Assembly: GCA_949358305.1 (NCBI GenBank)
Contig: OX442314.1
Coordinates: forward strand, 29,249,118-29,313,117
DNA length: 64,000 nucleotides
From: Strigamia acuminata
Lineage: Eukaryota > Arthropoda > Chilopoda > Geophilomorpha > Linotaeniidae
Reading direction: 5' to 3'
Shown: positions 31,501 to 41,124 of the stretch, piece after piece
Position numbering within the stretch: position 1 is the first letter of the stretch
Layout of the letters: each line of letters begins with the position of its first letter
Notes under the pieces: generated by a model
What the model was told of the DNA's origin: nothing
Databases searched by the model: none
Seen by the model: the letters and a program-made list of their open reading frames with translations, nothing else
Program-made: the position numbers and the translations under genes

Positions 31501-34500
31501 TCTAGAGGAGGCATGTCAGATTCTTCATCTGACGACGAGCTGCCATCTTCCGAATCTGCTGTTTTCGACCAGCGGACATATGTGATGTTATCGTCGAAAT
31601 TGACATGAGGTCCAGATTGGTTAGGTGGACGTTGGGGCGACTCGAAAGATGTTCGGTTCCCGTTGCGCAATGATTTGCGGTAAGTAATTCGTTCGTCGAT
31701 CTTTACGTGTATGGATTCGACGACTTTATTATCAACGGGATTCCAAATACGATAACCACGAGTACCAGTGGCGTATCCGACCAAATATCCCTCCCATGCA
31801 CGTGCTTCGAACTTATTCCTGCCCGGTGCAGTGTAATGCACCCAGCATTTGGATCCGAGTTTACGAAGGTGACGGAGAGACAATGCACGTTGACGCCAAA
31901 GAATATACGGTACTTCGTTCTTAAGACGGGAATGAGGCGATCGATTTTTGAGATATGCGAAAGTCACTGCGAATTCGGCCCAAAGTTCATCCGGAAGGCG
32001 GGTTTCCTCAAGAGTTGCACGAACATTATCGATCATCGTGCGGTTAATGCGCTCTGCCGTTCCGTTCATCTGAGGGCTCGATGGATTAGTCCGTTGACCT
32101 TCAATTCCCTTATCTTTGAGGTATCGGAGGAACTCGTTTGACATAAATTCCCCCCCTCGGTCGGAACGAATAGCTTTGATGCGTGTGCCGGCGACGTTTT
32201 CGATCCGAGCGACAAAGTCTTTAAACACACCAAAAACCTGTGACTTTTGGGCCATCGGGATGATCCAAGAATAGCGGGTCGCATCATCGATAACAGTAAG
32301 AACGTAGCGTGCACCGCCAAAAGAAGTCATAGGCGCCGGTCCCCACACGTCCATATGGAGCAGATCCAACGCCGTTGTTGAAACAGGATGTGGATCGGGT
32401 TTATGAGACGCACGAATAGATTTGGCGATACGACAATGGTTGCAAGCCAACTCTTTGGAGACTTCTCCGGATTCGACGCCATAAACTTGTTCGTTGGCAG
32501 CCAAAAGGCGCATTGCAGCCGTGTGTAAATGTCCAAGACGGCTATGCCAAATGCCCGTCGCATCCTGCTTGGACGTAGGAGCGGCCACCTTCTTCGGATT
32601 TGACGGCGAAGAGGTGTTCGGAGGGGAAGTCGAGGAGATTGACTTGAGGGCATTGGTATAGGACTGGAGAGGAGGAACGGCTGCGGGAGGAAGTGATGTA
32701 GAAGGAGGTAAAGGAGGTGAAGTCGACTGCGGTGCAGGAATGGCATCAGGAATGGGCGGAATTGGGGTCGGCGGAGGTGAGTTCGCAACGTCGAATCGAA
32801 AATCCGTAATGTGTCGAGGTTGAGACTTCTTCTTCGACTTCGGGATTTTGACAAAATCTTCCTCGACGGTAACCATTGTTCGTACCGGAGGGGTTTGTGA
32901 GGAAGTCGGCGGCGGAACAGTCGAAACAGTCGTAGAAATCGTCGCAGAAGAACATAAGCCATCGACATAGTAAAGTCCACCCTTTTCCTTAGCACGTAGC
33001 ACCGGACAACGAGCGTCTGTCTGATATATGTTGACTTCTCCTTTAAAAATATGAATATGATGTTCGTTTTTATCGATCTTCGAAACGGAGATAAGGTTGG
33101 CCTCGAAGTTTGGAGCAAAAAGGACATCTCGAAGGTTAACGATGCACTCGCATCCATCGATGAGCGTTTGAATGCGAACCGTGCCTTTGCCGGTGACCTG
33201 AGAATGGCCCTGTCCGAGTTCGATGTCGAAAGGCACAACTGTCACAAAGTCGACAAACCACGACTGCACGTGTGAAACGTGGTCGGTTGCCCCGCAGTCT
33301 ACAATCCATTCATGGCCTTGCATGAAATGCACCGTCGGAGATTGAACCAGATGCGGAGGGGCGTTCACGAAAAAGTTCGATTCTCTTCGGACTTGAGAAT
33401 TGCCTCGTGGTTTACCGTCTGCCGGTTTCGAAGCGGTGTTCTTGTTGCGGCGTCGGCTCTTACTTCGCGACGGACGTTGCAGAGATACAGCCGGAAGTGG
33501 TTGGCGATTGTCCTGTCGCGGTTTAGGGCACTTATTAGCGTAGTGTCCTTTTTCGCCGCAATTAAAGCATGTCACGGATTCAATTGGACGGGGTGTTCGG
33601 TTTCGATTACGACCACGGTCCGATGCGTAGGCAGATGAGTTACCGGAAGTATCACGTGAAGAATATGTCTTAAGACGCATATACTTCGAAAGGAGCTGAT
33701 CCGAGACGATGTTAGGTTTGAATTTGTCGTCATCCCAGTGGTAAATGGCGAAGGAAACTTGAGAATATTCGGGAGGTAACATGTCCAAATATTGATAAGC
33801 TTGGTGGTCGGGTGAAACTATTTCTCCGATGTCGGTGAGTTTGCGGACGTGGTAGTCCACCCGGCCAAGGAAATCAGCCATTTCTTCGTTTTTGTCGATA
33901 TGAAGATTGAGGAATTCTCGTCGAAGAGCGGCTTTGCGCGCGCGGGAACTGGGCGCGTAGATTTTGGCTAATGCGTCCCAGCCTTCCTTCGGGGTTTTGA
34001 CAGAATCGAGGGCTGATTTCTTCGCTTCACTCAAATGAATGTAAAGCAGACCCAAAGCTTTATCCTTTTTTCTTTGAAATTTGAGTTTCTCCTTTTCGGT
34101 GGCCGTAACAAGAAAGTCTTTTTCATTTTCTTCGGTGATGTGGTGCCAAAGCCCCTCAGCTTTGAGGAGCATTCGCATCGATCGCGACCACATCTCGTAG
34201 TTGCCGATGGCGAGTATCGGTACGTGACCACCGGGAGTATTCGAGCCTTTCTGCATCGTGATGAAGACGAAGGCACAAACGCGGAGATAAACTAGTGTTG
34301 GGAGTGGCGATGTCGGCGATAAGCGATAAATCGAAGCACGAAAACCGACGAAATAGCACTAAAACGGCGCACAAAACACGGATTCCGTAGCACAAACACG
34401 ACACGGCACTGTTCCCACGTGGATCGAAGCGGAATACCAAAAATGGGCGACAACTTCTGAAGTTGTCAAATAACCTCCGGTTGCCAGTCTGAGAGGGTCC

Positions 34501-37137
34501 GTTCGACTGCCTGGAGCCGCGGGAAACCTCACTTGTACCACGACAAGCACAACCGGAGAATACAACGGCGCTTACTCGGATTCGAGTGAAGGGCGCCGAG
34601 GATACTAAGTGTCCCACACCAAAATCCCCCTTAAAAACTAACAAAGGTAATACGACTACTGAAAGGGAAGTATTGATTAATTCGGTGCGGTGAAAAACCG
34701 ATTGATGTGCGATTATTTGGCCAAATCGCATTTGATCGCCGAAAAAGCGATAAATCGTCGAAAATCGATATAAATCGTCGATACTGCCGTGCACCGGGGC
34801 ACTAAGCAGCGGGAATCGCCCGTTTCTAGTGGTAAACGTCGCGAAGACGTTGTCGTACAAGGAAAATCGGCGAAAAACCTGAAAAATATGAAATTTGCCG
34901 GAAAATTCGCGTAGCCCGCGGAATTTTCGGCAAAATTAAGGAATGAGGCGTCGTAAGAACGTCGAATCAACGTCGCTAAGACGTTGGCAAGACGAAAATC
35001 GGTGGAAAATAGTGACGAAAATCTGAAAATAGATAAATGCTGCAAAAATTCGCGATAAACGCGAAAATTTTGCAGTAAATTAACGAAAATTGCACAGTGG
35101 ATCGTCTCCAGCGCTCTGCTACCACTTGTAGGCAAGTGAAGCGCAAAACGGTGCGAATAACACCGGTGGAAGCGTGTATTTAGCACGGAAGGCGCCGTCT
35201 CGACCCGAGACGAACGTAACACGGACGTTTTGCCGTGAAAAACAAGTGCGCGTGGCCTAATGCCACTTATCTGCGCAAAAACTATAAACTAAGCACTTAT
35301 AAACGTGCTAGGTTAACTGGCAATGAGTTAAAACAATAAAATATAATGTTTAATCGAAATAATGCTTACATGTAATGTTCCTATTCATTTGAAATGGTTG
35401 GAAAACATCCTCGCACCTGTGTGCGGCCATCTTGGGTGAGAATAACAAACGATAACACCATCTGGTGTTAGAATTGGGCAATATAAAAAGGAAAATATTA
35501 CAAGATGCATGATGCCACATGCATTTGATGGAAAACTAACAGCAAGGTGCTTAATGCACTTAAATATAACACAATCACGTACAATTGTACGGAATACAAC
35601 TTGGAACATATCCAAAATAAGAAATACATTGAAAAGAGTCAATAAAAAGTAAATAACATAATGAATACTGAATAATCATTGATAACATCGACTCAAATAA
35701 TAATTTGTGATCCGTACCGAATCATATGACCAACAATATAAAGATGGAATATTCAATTCAAAAAATCTGGTAGAATAGTAGCTACCAATATCTGCAATTC
35801 CAGATCTTAATCAAACTGACCACAAGACTAAACAGATCAGTGTGCCAACTTTTCTGGCATCATGTACGATGTCTTGATCAATTGTCTAATAGTCCTGCAG
35901 TACAGATTGGTTAGGGTGACTGTACTTTATAATATTTTTCACCACTGAGAGTATGTGAAAAACGTAACGTAATATACGTTTTAGGGAAAGTCATAGTTAA
36001 CGGTAAACTGCTTAGATAAATGGGTTCAATGGTGTAAATAGCCCAGCATTTCTACTGTGGTTATGTTTAGTTACATGTGTTAATGTAGAAATTGTTTGTA
36101 ATTGTAATTTCTTTTGTAGATATACTTTCAACAAAATGATGCTGAAATACCATCAATTCTCAGAAGTAGAAGAAGTGTTGTAGATAACACCTTTGTCGTT
36201 ATTCATTTTAAAATGATTAAAGTAATACATCAGTTTATTACATATACACTTTTCAAACATTTGCTCTATTTTAGACCGTTCGATTAAACTTACGAGCACA
36301 ACCTTGTTTTGACCATGACAAATACAAACAATGCCAGGATGATTGTTACAAAAAAATGATTTATAATTTTGTTCGATGCAAGTGAGTCATAATTCTTTAC
36401 AATTGAATGTGAGCATGTTGTTGCTTGGGCCCTCAAAATACAGGAGTTCTAGAGTTAGAAATAAAAATTCTCTACCAGAGTTCAGGGAGTGCGGACTGCA
36501 CTGGCTTACACCATCAATCAGGGTGACATCACAATGCAAAATAAGACTGTCGTGTGTCTATCTCAAATTCTATTGTTATTATTTTAGTCCCTTGTAAATT
36601 TAGAATCTAAATTTACAAACATTACTAAAGTTTCTGTATGGGCTGGTACAAGAGGACTCGGAGGAGGTCCATGGGGAAAGTCGAAGGGGGTGACACCATG
36701 AGTTACTGCACCGGGTTGTAATAAGTTTTTATAATTTTAGGCTACCATTTTTGCATAATGCAACAAATAATACCTGTTCAAATGCTGAGGAAGCAATTTT
36801 TTCATTACAACTATTCATGAAGAATTCCATAAAAGTTGACGTAACGAAAGACTGTGGATGTCATCCTCCTTGCGAAGAACAAATATTTGACACTTACGTT
36901 TACTTGCAACATCCTAAAGCATTTCCACTCAAAGTTCTTGCTATAAGTCCAATCAATAATATAATTGAACAGATTACTCAAATATTATCCTACACTGCAG
37001 TTGCATTGTGTTGCGATATTGGAAATTCTTTTGCACTAATGCTTGGACTTTCAATTCTTGCAATTCCAGAATTATTTCAAAATATAGTAAATCAGTTTAT
37101 GGTACTCCGGCAGTGGCATAACTGCCGGACGCTGTAA
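25598..37137 (+). CDS. DEG/ENaC channel gene A, C-terminal half (5 exons)
   Basis: Exons: 25598-25673, 25746-25834, 36120-36221, 36275-36381 and 36741-37137, all with AG/GT borders and consistent phases (0, 1, 0, 0, 2). The translation joins into the distal extracellular domain and TM2 of a degenerin/epithelial sodium channel subunit. Landmarks are GTCFQSD, the Cys motif DCGCHPPCEEQ, the segment before TM2 ILSYTAVALCCDIGN, and the selectivity-filter sequence GLS in LMLGLSILAIPELF. DEG/ENaC subunits form trimeric, typically amiloride-sensitive sodium channels in the plasma membrane. Exon order, phases and sequence match the second half of gene B (49187-50479). No TM1 or proximal exon is visible upstream, where LTR repeats begin, so the gene is 5'-truncated or its start was displaced. 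The long intron 25835-36119 is filled by two mobile elements. Confidence 0.8.
26020..26725. repeat. Minisatellite array, left arm (about 21-bp unit)
   Basis: Imperfect tandem copies of TTTTGCACACATTTTGCCACG, with T/C variants at the second half. Long apparent reading frames of repeated HTFCHVLAHIL-type peptide exist only because the unit length is a multiple of three. Confidence 0.9.
26961..27221 (-). pseudogene. 86-codon ORF in the middle of the minisatellite element
   Basis: The product begins MQKMAPKLSVEQQNRLTGLL. A start of this type (LS-x-EQ-x-x-R-L-x-GLL) recalls helix-turn-helix N-termini of transposases, but the remainder is not recognisable. It may be all that is left of a transposase gene, or chance. 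The surrounding 26726-27570 is T-rich unique DNA. Confidence 0.25.
27570..28118. repeat. Minisatellite array, right arm (inverted)
   Basis: Tandem copies of CGTGGCAAAATGTGTGCAAAA, the reverse complement of the left array. A segment of about 110 bases is duplicated head to tail (27773-27880 and 27881-27988), showing array turnover after the inversion was established. Confidence 0.9.
28506..29114 (-). repeat. Copia 3' LTR
   Basis: It is the left copy in plus coordinates and hence the 3' LTR of the minus-strand element. The adjacent 29115-29124 (aatcccccca) is the polypurine tract TGGGGGGATT on the minus strand. No difference from the other LTR was found by eye. Confidence 0.93.
29424..34256 (-). 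CDS. Copia Gag-Pol polyprotein (1,610 aa)
   Basis: Single frame in Copia order. The Gag region has a UBN2-type core and a zinc knuckle CFNCGEKGHYANKC near residue 232. The protease follows as DCGATDHVS, where Cys replaces the usual Ser of the D-S-G-A motif while the Asp is kept. A pre-integrase zinc finger spans HSRLGHLH...CNHC. The integrase D-D-E is seen in LLHMDVWGP, RSDRGGEF and NGTAERINR. The reverse transcriptase runs from GCKWIFKLK through AHLDVKCAYLYGDL to YVDD, and RNase H carries TDASWASD and STMEAEFIAL. The linker between Gag and protease and the segment after integrase are Pro/Ser-rich. No premature stop is present. The unusual Cys in the protease motif is worth checking but is common in some Copia lineages. 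Confidence 0.95.
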   Translation of the reverse strand: MQKGSNTPGGHVPILAIGNYEMWSRSMRMLLKAEGLWHHITEENEKDFLVTATEKEKLKFQRKKDKALGLLYIHLSEAKKSALDSVKTPKEGWDALAKIYAPSSRARKAALRREFLNLHIDKNEEMADFLGRVDYHVRKLTDIGEIVSPDHQAYQYLDMLPPEYSQVSFAIYHWDDDKFKPNIVSDQLLSKYMRLKTYSSRDTSGNSSAYASDRGRNRNRTPRPIESVTCFNCGEKGHYANKCPKPRQDNRQPLPAVSLQRPSRSKSRRRNKNTASKPADGKPRGNSQVRRESNFFVNAPPHLVQSPTVHFMQGHEWIVDCGATDHVSHVQSWFVDFVTVVPFDIELGQGHSQVTGKGTVRIQTLIDGCECIVNLRDVLFAPNFEANLISVSKIDKNEHHIHIFKGEVNIYQTDARCPVLRAKEKGGLYYVDGLCSSATISTTVSTVPPPTSSQTPPVRTMVTVEEDFVKIPKSKKKSQPRHITDFRFDVANSPPPTPIPPIPDAIPAPQSTSPPLPPSTSLPPAAVPPLQSYTNALKSISSTSPPNTSSPSNPKKVAAPTSKQDATGIWHSRLGHLHTAAMRLLAANEQVYGVESGEVSKELACNHCRIAKSIRASHKPDPHPVSTTALDLLHMDVWGPAPMTSFGGARYVLTVIDDATRYSWIIPMAQKSQVFGVFKDFVARIENVAGTRIKAIRSDRGGEFMSNEFLRYLKDKGIEGQRTNPSSPQMNGTAERINRTMIDNVRATLEETRLPDELWAEFAVTFAYLKNRSPHSRLKNEVPYILWRQRALSLRHLRKLGSKCWVHYTAPGRNKFEARAWEGYLVGYATGTRGYRIWNPVDNKVVESIHVKIDERITYRKSLRNGNRTSFESPQRPPNQSGPHVNFDDNITYVRWSKTADSEDGSSSSDEESDMPPLEESSSSAASAQFQTPERQFQEACALRLPSSDSNLGDDTDRDIDDIDEVSLVPMSNYTSPHMSPQTSPQTSPPVSQPGSPRRFVTTRRRAGTSVLQHTIPVFDAAPMSPAPLQGTEGTEVAPTSAHRTAHIWRYVGGDSHCARWRREEHLRKDQRPGKIDTDVYYFPEPDVRLRSRGDIEKYCQFNHLEYNPELFFFGSIEYTTPTIPARHVAHFCRTEPASFAEIPKFHDAPKWREAIDEELGTFKEREVYQEVPRPPDTTILGCKWIFKLKTDTTGKISRYRARLVAQGFRQTLGVDYDEVFSPVVNFVLIRFFFCLLVSLLGWKDAHLDVKCAYLYGDLEHRVYMRIPAGATCSNPNNVWLLIKSLYGLHQLGRQWYEKLDETLRALGFRKLPACNCVYVFGKSAIMLVYVDDIVLFYATDNVLTHLIQLISTKFQIVNLGPISKLLGVEFIRSAGRTFISQRAYIAKILKKFDITPDRMIKVPVTVGTTLVKGSKENLPDFPYRSLIGSLLFLASRTRPDILYSIIALSQYNNCYDESHIRALLQVLRYVANTADYMIELSGCNSSQLWACTDASWASDTATSLSFGGFITFIGNIPIGWSCKKQSSVACSTMEAEFIALVECVKELYWLDHVFHQLPFLNRLSSPIVYSDALASIQFTSNDVENSKTKHIRVRYHWLREWYVAKRFQL
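35107..35124 (-). other. Copia primer-binding site, initiator tRNA-Met type
   Basis: On the minus strand TGGTAGCAGAG follows the LTR end after two bases and is complementary to the last 11 bases of eukaryotic initiator tRNA-Met including CCA. Complementarity stops after 11 bases (cgctgg...). The leader between here and the ORF (34257-35106) holds no other credible gene. Confidence 0.75.
35127..35735 (-). repeat. Copia 5' LTR
   Basis: This is the promoter-bearing LTR of the minus-strand element. It matches 28506-29114 along its whole length. Confidence 0.93.
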
Positions 37138-37637
37138 GGGGCTCCATCTGTAGGGGAAGAAAATAATAAAAAATTTATAAGAATAATTTTTATTGATTTT
37201 TAATTTCTTATTTTTAAGCCATGTTGAGCAATATATTTTGTGGTACTGGGATTTTTTAATTTTTAATTTTTAACTTTTAATTTTTTTGTAATGGGAAGGG
37301 GTGCTACAGGTGGAGAACATCTTTGATGTCCTTGAGTCAAAAGGTATTAGTAGTTATAGTTAAATTTAGTCAACTTTGTAAAGTATTTAGCTTTAAATGT
37401 AACTTTATAATTAGTAAACACACTTTACAAGCAATTTTCCCATCATATTCCCATATTAAATACACCAGATACTAATTCAGACCATCAAATCTGAAATTAC
37501 CTAAAATGCATCTCTCCAATTAATAATTATAAATTATTTTCACACTGTTTATCTAGTTGCACTGACTGAAAAAATCTGTACGTTGAAATAGCTACAGTTT
37601 TATAATAGGCTCACAACACCCTATTCTTAGAAGTTTG
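37138..37637. other. Non-coding DNA after DEG/ENaC gene A
   Basis: AT-rich sequence with T-runs (ttttaatttttaactttt near 37250) and short tttacaa-type motifs that recur near 45540-45740. I see no gene and no clear element. Confidence 0.4.
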
Positions 37638-37872
37638 ACATTTTACTGTATTACTTCTATAAAACTCGAATTTAACATTTTACTGTATTACTTCTATAAA
37701 ACTCGAATTTAACATTTTACTGTATTACTTCTATAAAACTCGAATTTAACATTTTACTGTATTACTTCTATAAAACTCGAATTTAACATTTTACTGTATT
37801 ACTTCTATAAAACTCGAATTTAACATTTTACTGTATTACTTCTATAAAACTCAAATTTAACATTTTACTGTA
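37638..37872. repeat. 37-bp minisatellite, about six copies
   Basis: The unit starts ACATTTTACTGTATTACTTC and has near-perfect copies beginning at 37638, 37675, 37712, 37749, 37786 and 37823, with a partial seventh. Copies are almost identical, so the array is young or homogenised. Confidence 0.92.
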
Positions 37873-38993
37873 CTAGTAGACACAAAATTGTAGAAAATAT
37901 AAAAATAAACTTGATGATAAACATTAAAAAGTAATCAATAATGAACAGTCACAAACCAAACCAGATGCAGACTGTAGTTCAAGATTCTTGTTGCAATAAG
38001 GAATGAAGCAAGAGACATCTTAGTCAACATCTGGCACAAACTTTAAATAATAAATACACAGAAGACAGACATTGAGACAGTTTTGTGTTCACATGTCAAA
38101 TTATCATTAATTTGATGACTTCAAAAGGAAGAAAAAACAGTCCAACAAACCTTCCAACTGTCAGAGTCATGTACGCGCTGTTTACTTTAGACTTGTATGC
38201 TTCTGCGAACTTACATGTCATGTTGAAATGTTGACAGTGACCATGATGTTTGTATTATAAACTGCTCATTCAACCACTTGGTCCAGCTGTTGTAATATTG
38301 GTAAGAACAAAAACACAAATTTATTCCAAATACAATTAAATGCAGTTGCGTTATTTAAATAGCCTGGATTTAGCATCGGTATTAGGCTTTGGAGTCGATT
38401 CTACAAGTACCCATTGCACTTGGAAGACTCAATGAATCCGTAGTTAGTTTGGCATCGGTTAAAAGTAAGGTGTAACTTACTTAATTTGCAGGTGAATCAC
38501 CATAATTATTACTGGTAAAAATCTGTATTTTTGTTCTATAAATTTACTGCATATTTACTGTTTGTTCTGTTAAACAAACGGAATTGCCTGTTTTCACAAA
38601 AACTTACAGAACATCCGTTTCTTAACACCAAATTTAGTTTTTGAGATGGTAAATGGCAGTCGCTTAAGTCTTTATGGATTGTTTCTATCCGTTTCTGTGT
38701 GAGAATGAAAGAAGATTGGCAGTGGAAGAGTGTACTCGCACATGAGTCCTAATGAATGAGTTGACCTTGAATGCTGCTGTTGTTGTAAATCTGGATATAA
38801 AAGAATAATTCCACGTGTAAAATGGAAAATAAGGCTTATCTATTCATGTGCTCCTTGGCAGAATAAAATACACAACCTGTGCAATACGGTATGTGAGAGT
38901 ACAAACATAGCTTAACAGGTTAATGTCTGGATCACAACTGCACACTTGTGGAAAATCTCTACAGGTAAACATAAGCCATCACCTGATTGGCCT
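37873..38993. other. Unassigned intergenic stretch
   Basis: No coding frame, RNA gene or element signature that I can support on either strand. Confidence 0.4.
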
Positions 38994-39525
38994 TAAAGAC
39001 TGTTGCGATCCGGGCGTTTGGTCGATAAATACTTACCTTTTGCTGCAATCCGGGTTTTACCTGCTTAATTTCTAATAAATCGAGCAGATTTACCGCAGTT
39101 GAATGCCACGAAGGACTTATATCGGCGGCCTAAATTATCTAGGGTTAATTTACGGAAATAAAATACAAGTTTTATCAATAAAAGCACACAATACTTTATT
39201 CGGTTAAATACAATATAAAATGGAATAATAATACGAACGAAGGTAAGCTTAATAATAAAAGCGACAAGTCGCAAAATAATGGAAATGAAAGCGCGCGACG
39301 GACTGTTACGCGCAAACACGGCAAATGGCGTGTTAAACAACGGGGTTGTTTCTTCACTCACGTACGATGGTCCTCGTAACACAGGACGATGGTTCACGCG
39401 AGTCTACCGCTTGGCGTACGACGGCGATGGCGACGATAAGTATCGGCGCGATGGCGGTGGTTCACGTCGGGCAGGCTTCCATTCGGCGTACGACGGCGAT
39501 GGCAACGAGGAGACTCGGCGCGATG

Positions 39526-39847
39526 GGTAGAATGACGGTTTACGGGCGACTCGAATTTTCATTGTTGTTGTTGCTGTTGTCGCTGACTTAATGACGGGTA
39601 TTTCGCCAGCGACGGGTTTGTTGGGTATTAATTCATCAACGTATCCTGGGTTGGGTTGCCCTAACCTAACCTGACCTAACCTAACCTGACCTGTCCTAAC
39701 CTAACCTAACCTAACCTAACCTAACCTAACCTAACCAGCGAGAAATTCCAGATAATGTAGGTCGGGTCGGGTCGAGTCGCCCATAAAGTGTACTGCCAGC
39801 GCTCCCAACAATGAAAATTCGAGTCGCCCGTAAACCGTCATTCTGCC
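39526..39847. mobile_element. MITE with 42-bp inverted repeats and 8-bp target duplication
   Basis: Inverted repeats at 39526-39567 and 39806-39847 are identical except for one base near the tip (GGTAGAATG versus GGCAGAATG). GCGCGATG directly flanks both sides (39518-39525 and 39848-39855). An 8-bp duplication with terminal GG fits hAT- or Merlin-type transposition. The 322-bp element has no ORF. Its core is a telomere-like (CCTAA)n array. Confidence 0.85.
39659..39737. repeat. Interstitial (CCTAA)n telomere-type array
   Basis: About 15 units of CCTAA (TTAGG on the other strand) with a few CCTGA/CCTGT variants. TTAGG is the ancestral arthropod telomere repeat. The array is not a chromosome end; it lies inside the MITE at 39526-39847 and is preceded by a short GGGTTGGGTTG run. 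Confidence 0.93.
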
Positions 39848-40330
39848 GCGCGATGGTAGGGCGGGAACGTCTTCTCGAAGGCGGAAATTAGCTGCGGCTA
39901 ATTTACGCTAGAATGGCTTGCCTTGCACTTACTGTACAAAGAAAGCTGGTGAGTCTCGAATCTGATTACGGTACCCTATCAATACTTTTGGCAGAGCAAG
40001 AAGCAGTGATGTTGGGTGTTTGTATTTCAGATCAAGAGTCCCGTTTGAAGCTAGGGCGTGAACCCGGCATGCTTCGAAATTGCGCAGATAACCTGCGCAA
40101 TTAGTTAAAACTGGTGCAACAAGGGATTATTGCACCATAAAGGCTAATTGCCGCTTTCACCTCGGACAACCTGGGGTGATATGTGCCTAGGGAAGTTTCC
40201 TCCCCTTGGTCACATGATCTGACTTGGCGTGTGCCAAGTCAAATTAATTAGAAGTTAAAATAAATTCACCTTCTAAGTGGTGAAACAGTTTGAGATCACC
40301 ACATTTTTATCAACCAAATTGCAATCGAGA

Positions 40331-40795
40331 TGCCGTTTATAGGCCTTAAACTCAGTTGCCTGTAAAAATTGTCTAGGGGTGATTTTTATGAAATAAGAAC
40401 TCAAGTTTGGTTGAATAAAAATAATACAAATGAACTTTATTCGGTGAATTTACAATTTGATTTATACGAAATATAATAAATGAGAATTAATTAAGGAATT
40501 AATGACTATAATTAGAGATTAATAAACGAGAAAGGTTTGAAATGTGAGCTACAATGCTCACAAAAGACAAAGAAAAGCACTAACAACAACAGTCAGTTGT
40601 TGAGCGCAAAAATTGGCGAGTCGGACTCGCCTAGAAAAAATTGCTCTCGTTCGTACGATGGCAAGAACTGCAAGCTCCGGAGGGACTCCGCGGCGGTTTG
40701 CAGACGCTGGCGATGGTTCGCGGCGAGAGGTTTGCTTGTGGGGACGACAGTGTGCCCGGACAAGTCACGGAGCACACAATAATCGACAGCTAGAG
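40331..40795 (-). repeat. Second decayed LTR-type piece
   Basis: It repeats the start of the unit described at 38994-40330 (gatgccgtttatagg, then ctttattcggtg near 40436, then cgtacgatggc near 40655). It is interrupted by the T1 element at 40801 and continues after it at 43109. No gene. Confidence 0.4.
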
Positions 40796-40800
40796 GGTAA

Positions 40801-40987
40801 TGAAGTGTTTCTCTAAATGGATTCGGATCGATGGTGTTGGATTGGAAATGAACGGACTAGAAGACGACCATGTTGAGTGGGCTTATTTGCATAAGTGCCT
40901 TTTAATTGAGTAACAACGTAGGTGGCGCTGCAATCGGCAGCGTCACAAATTATCATAAACAAATAAAGTGGAGTACGAGATACTCCA
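40801..40987 (-). repeat. T1 3' LTR
   Basis: Plus strand starts TGAAGTGTTTCTC and ends GAGATACTCCA. It differs from its partner by a 4-bp taaa indel near 40963 and one substitution near 40908. Confidence 0.9.
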
Positions 40988-41124
40988 TCATTCCCCCAAT
41001 TGTGAAACAAGGGTAAACAATTAAAACATTGAAAGTTGAAATAAGACATGGAATGTAATATACTAACAATAAGCAATTGAATTCTGACAAGGTGTAACAA
41101 AGAATACTCGAAGTTTAAATCTAA

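Larger units (their letters stand above)
28506..35735 (-). mobile_element. Complete Copia retrotransposon
   Basis: Two 609-bp LTRs (28506-29114 and 35127-35735) look identical by eye. They start TGTAGGCAAG and end ACCAACA in plus-strand terms. ATATA flanks the element on both sides (28501-28505 and 35736-35740). A primer site complementary to initiator tRNA-Met and a G6 purine tract are correctly placed, and a single uninterrupted 1,610-codon frame carries all domains in Copia order. This looks like a recent, potentially mobile copy. It sits in the intron of DEG/ENaC gene A, antisense to it. Confidence 0.95.
38994..40330 (-). repeat. Decayed LTR-type repeat (hosts the telomere-motif MITE)
   Basis: It begins TGTTGCGATCCGGG and contains landmarks in the same order as other pieces in this window: ATGCC...GGACTT near 39101, TTTATTCGG near 39197, CGTACGA near 39360, a GTGCAACAA/TTGCACC hairpin near 40105-40135, and CACCACA near 40293. 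A 73-bp unit carrying CGTACGACGGCGATGGC is repeated at 39414 and 39487. Landmark order and the TTTATT signal suggest an old LTR in minus orientation. No internal region or paired LTR is visible. Confidence 0.4.

Noticed and set aside
32327-34860. Second-frame ORFs (up to 303 codons) within and beside the Copia polyprotein
   Set aside because: They are out-of-frame readings of low-complexity Pro/Ser/Arg-rich sequence or 5' leader, without motifs.
39659-39737. Possible chromosome end
   Set aside because: The array is short, interstitial and enclosed in a MITE with a target duplication on both sides.
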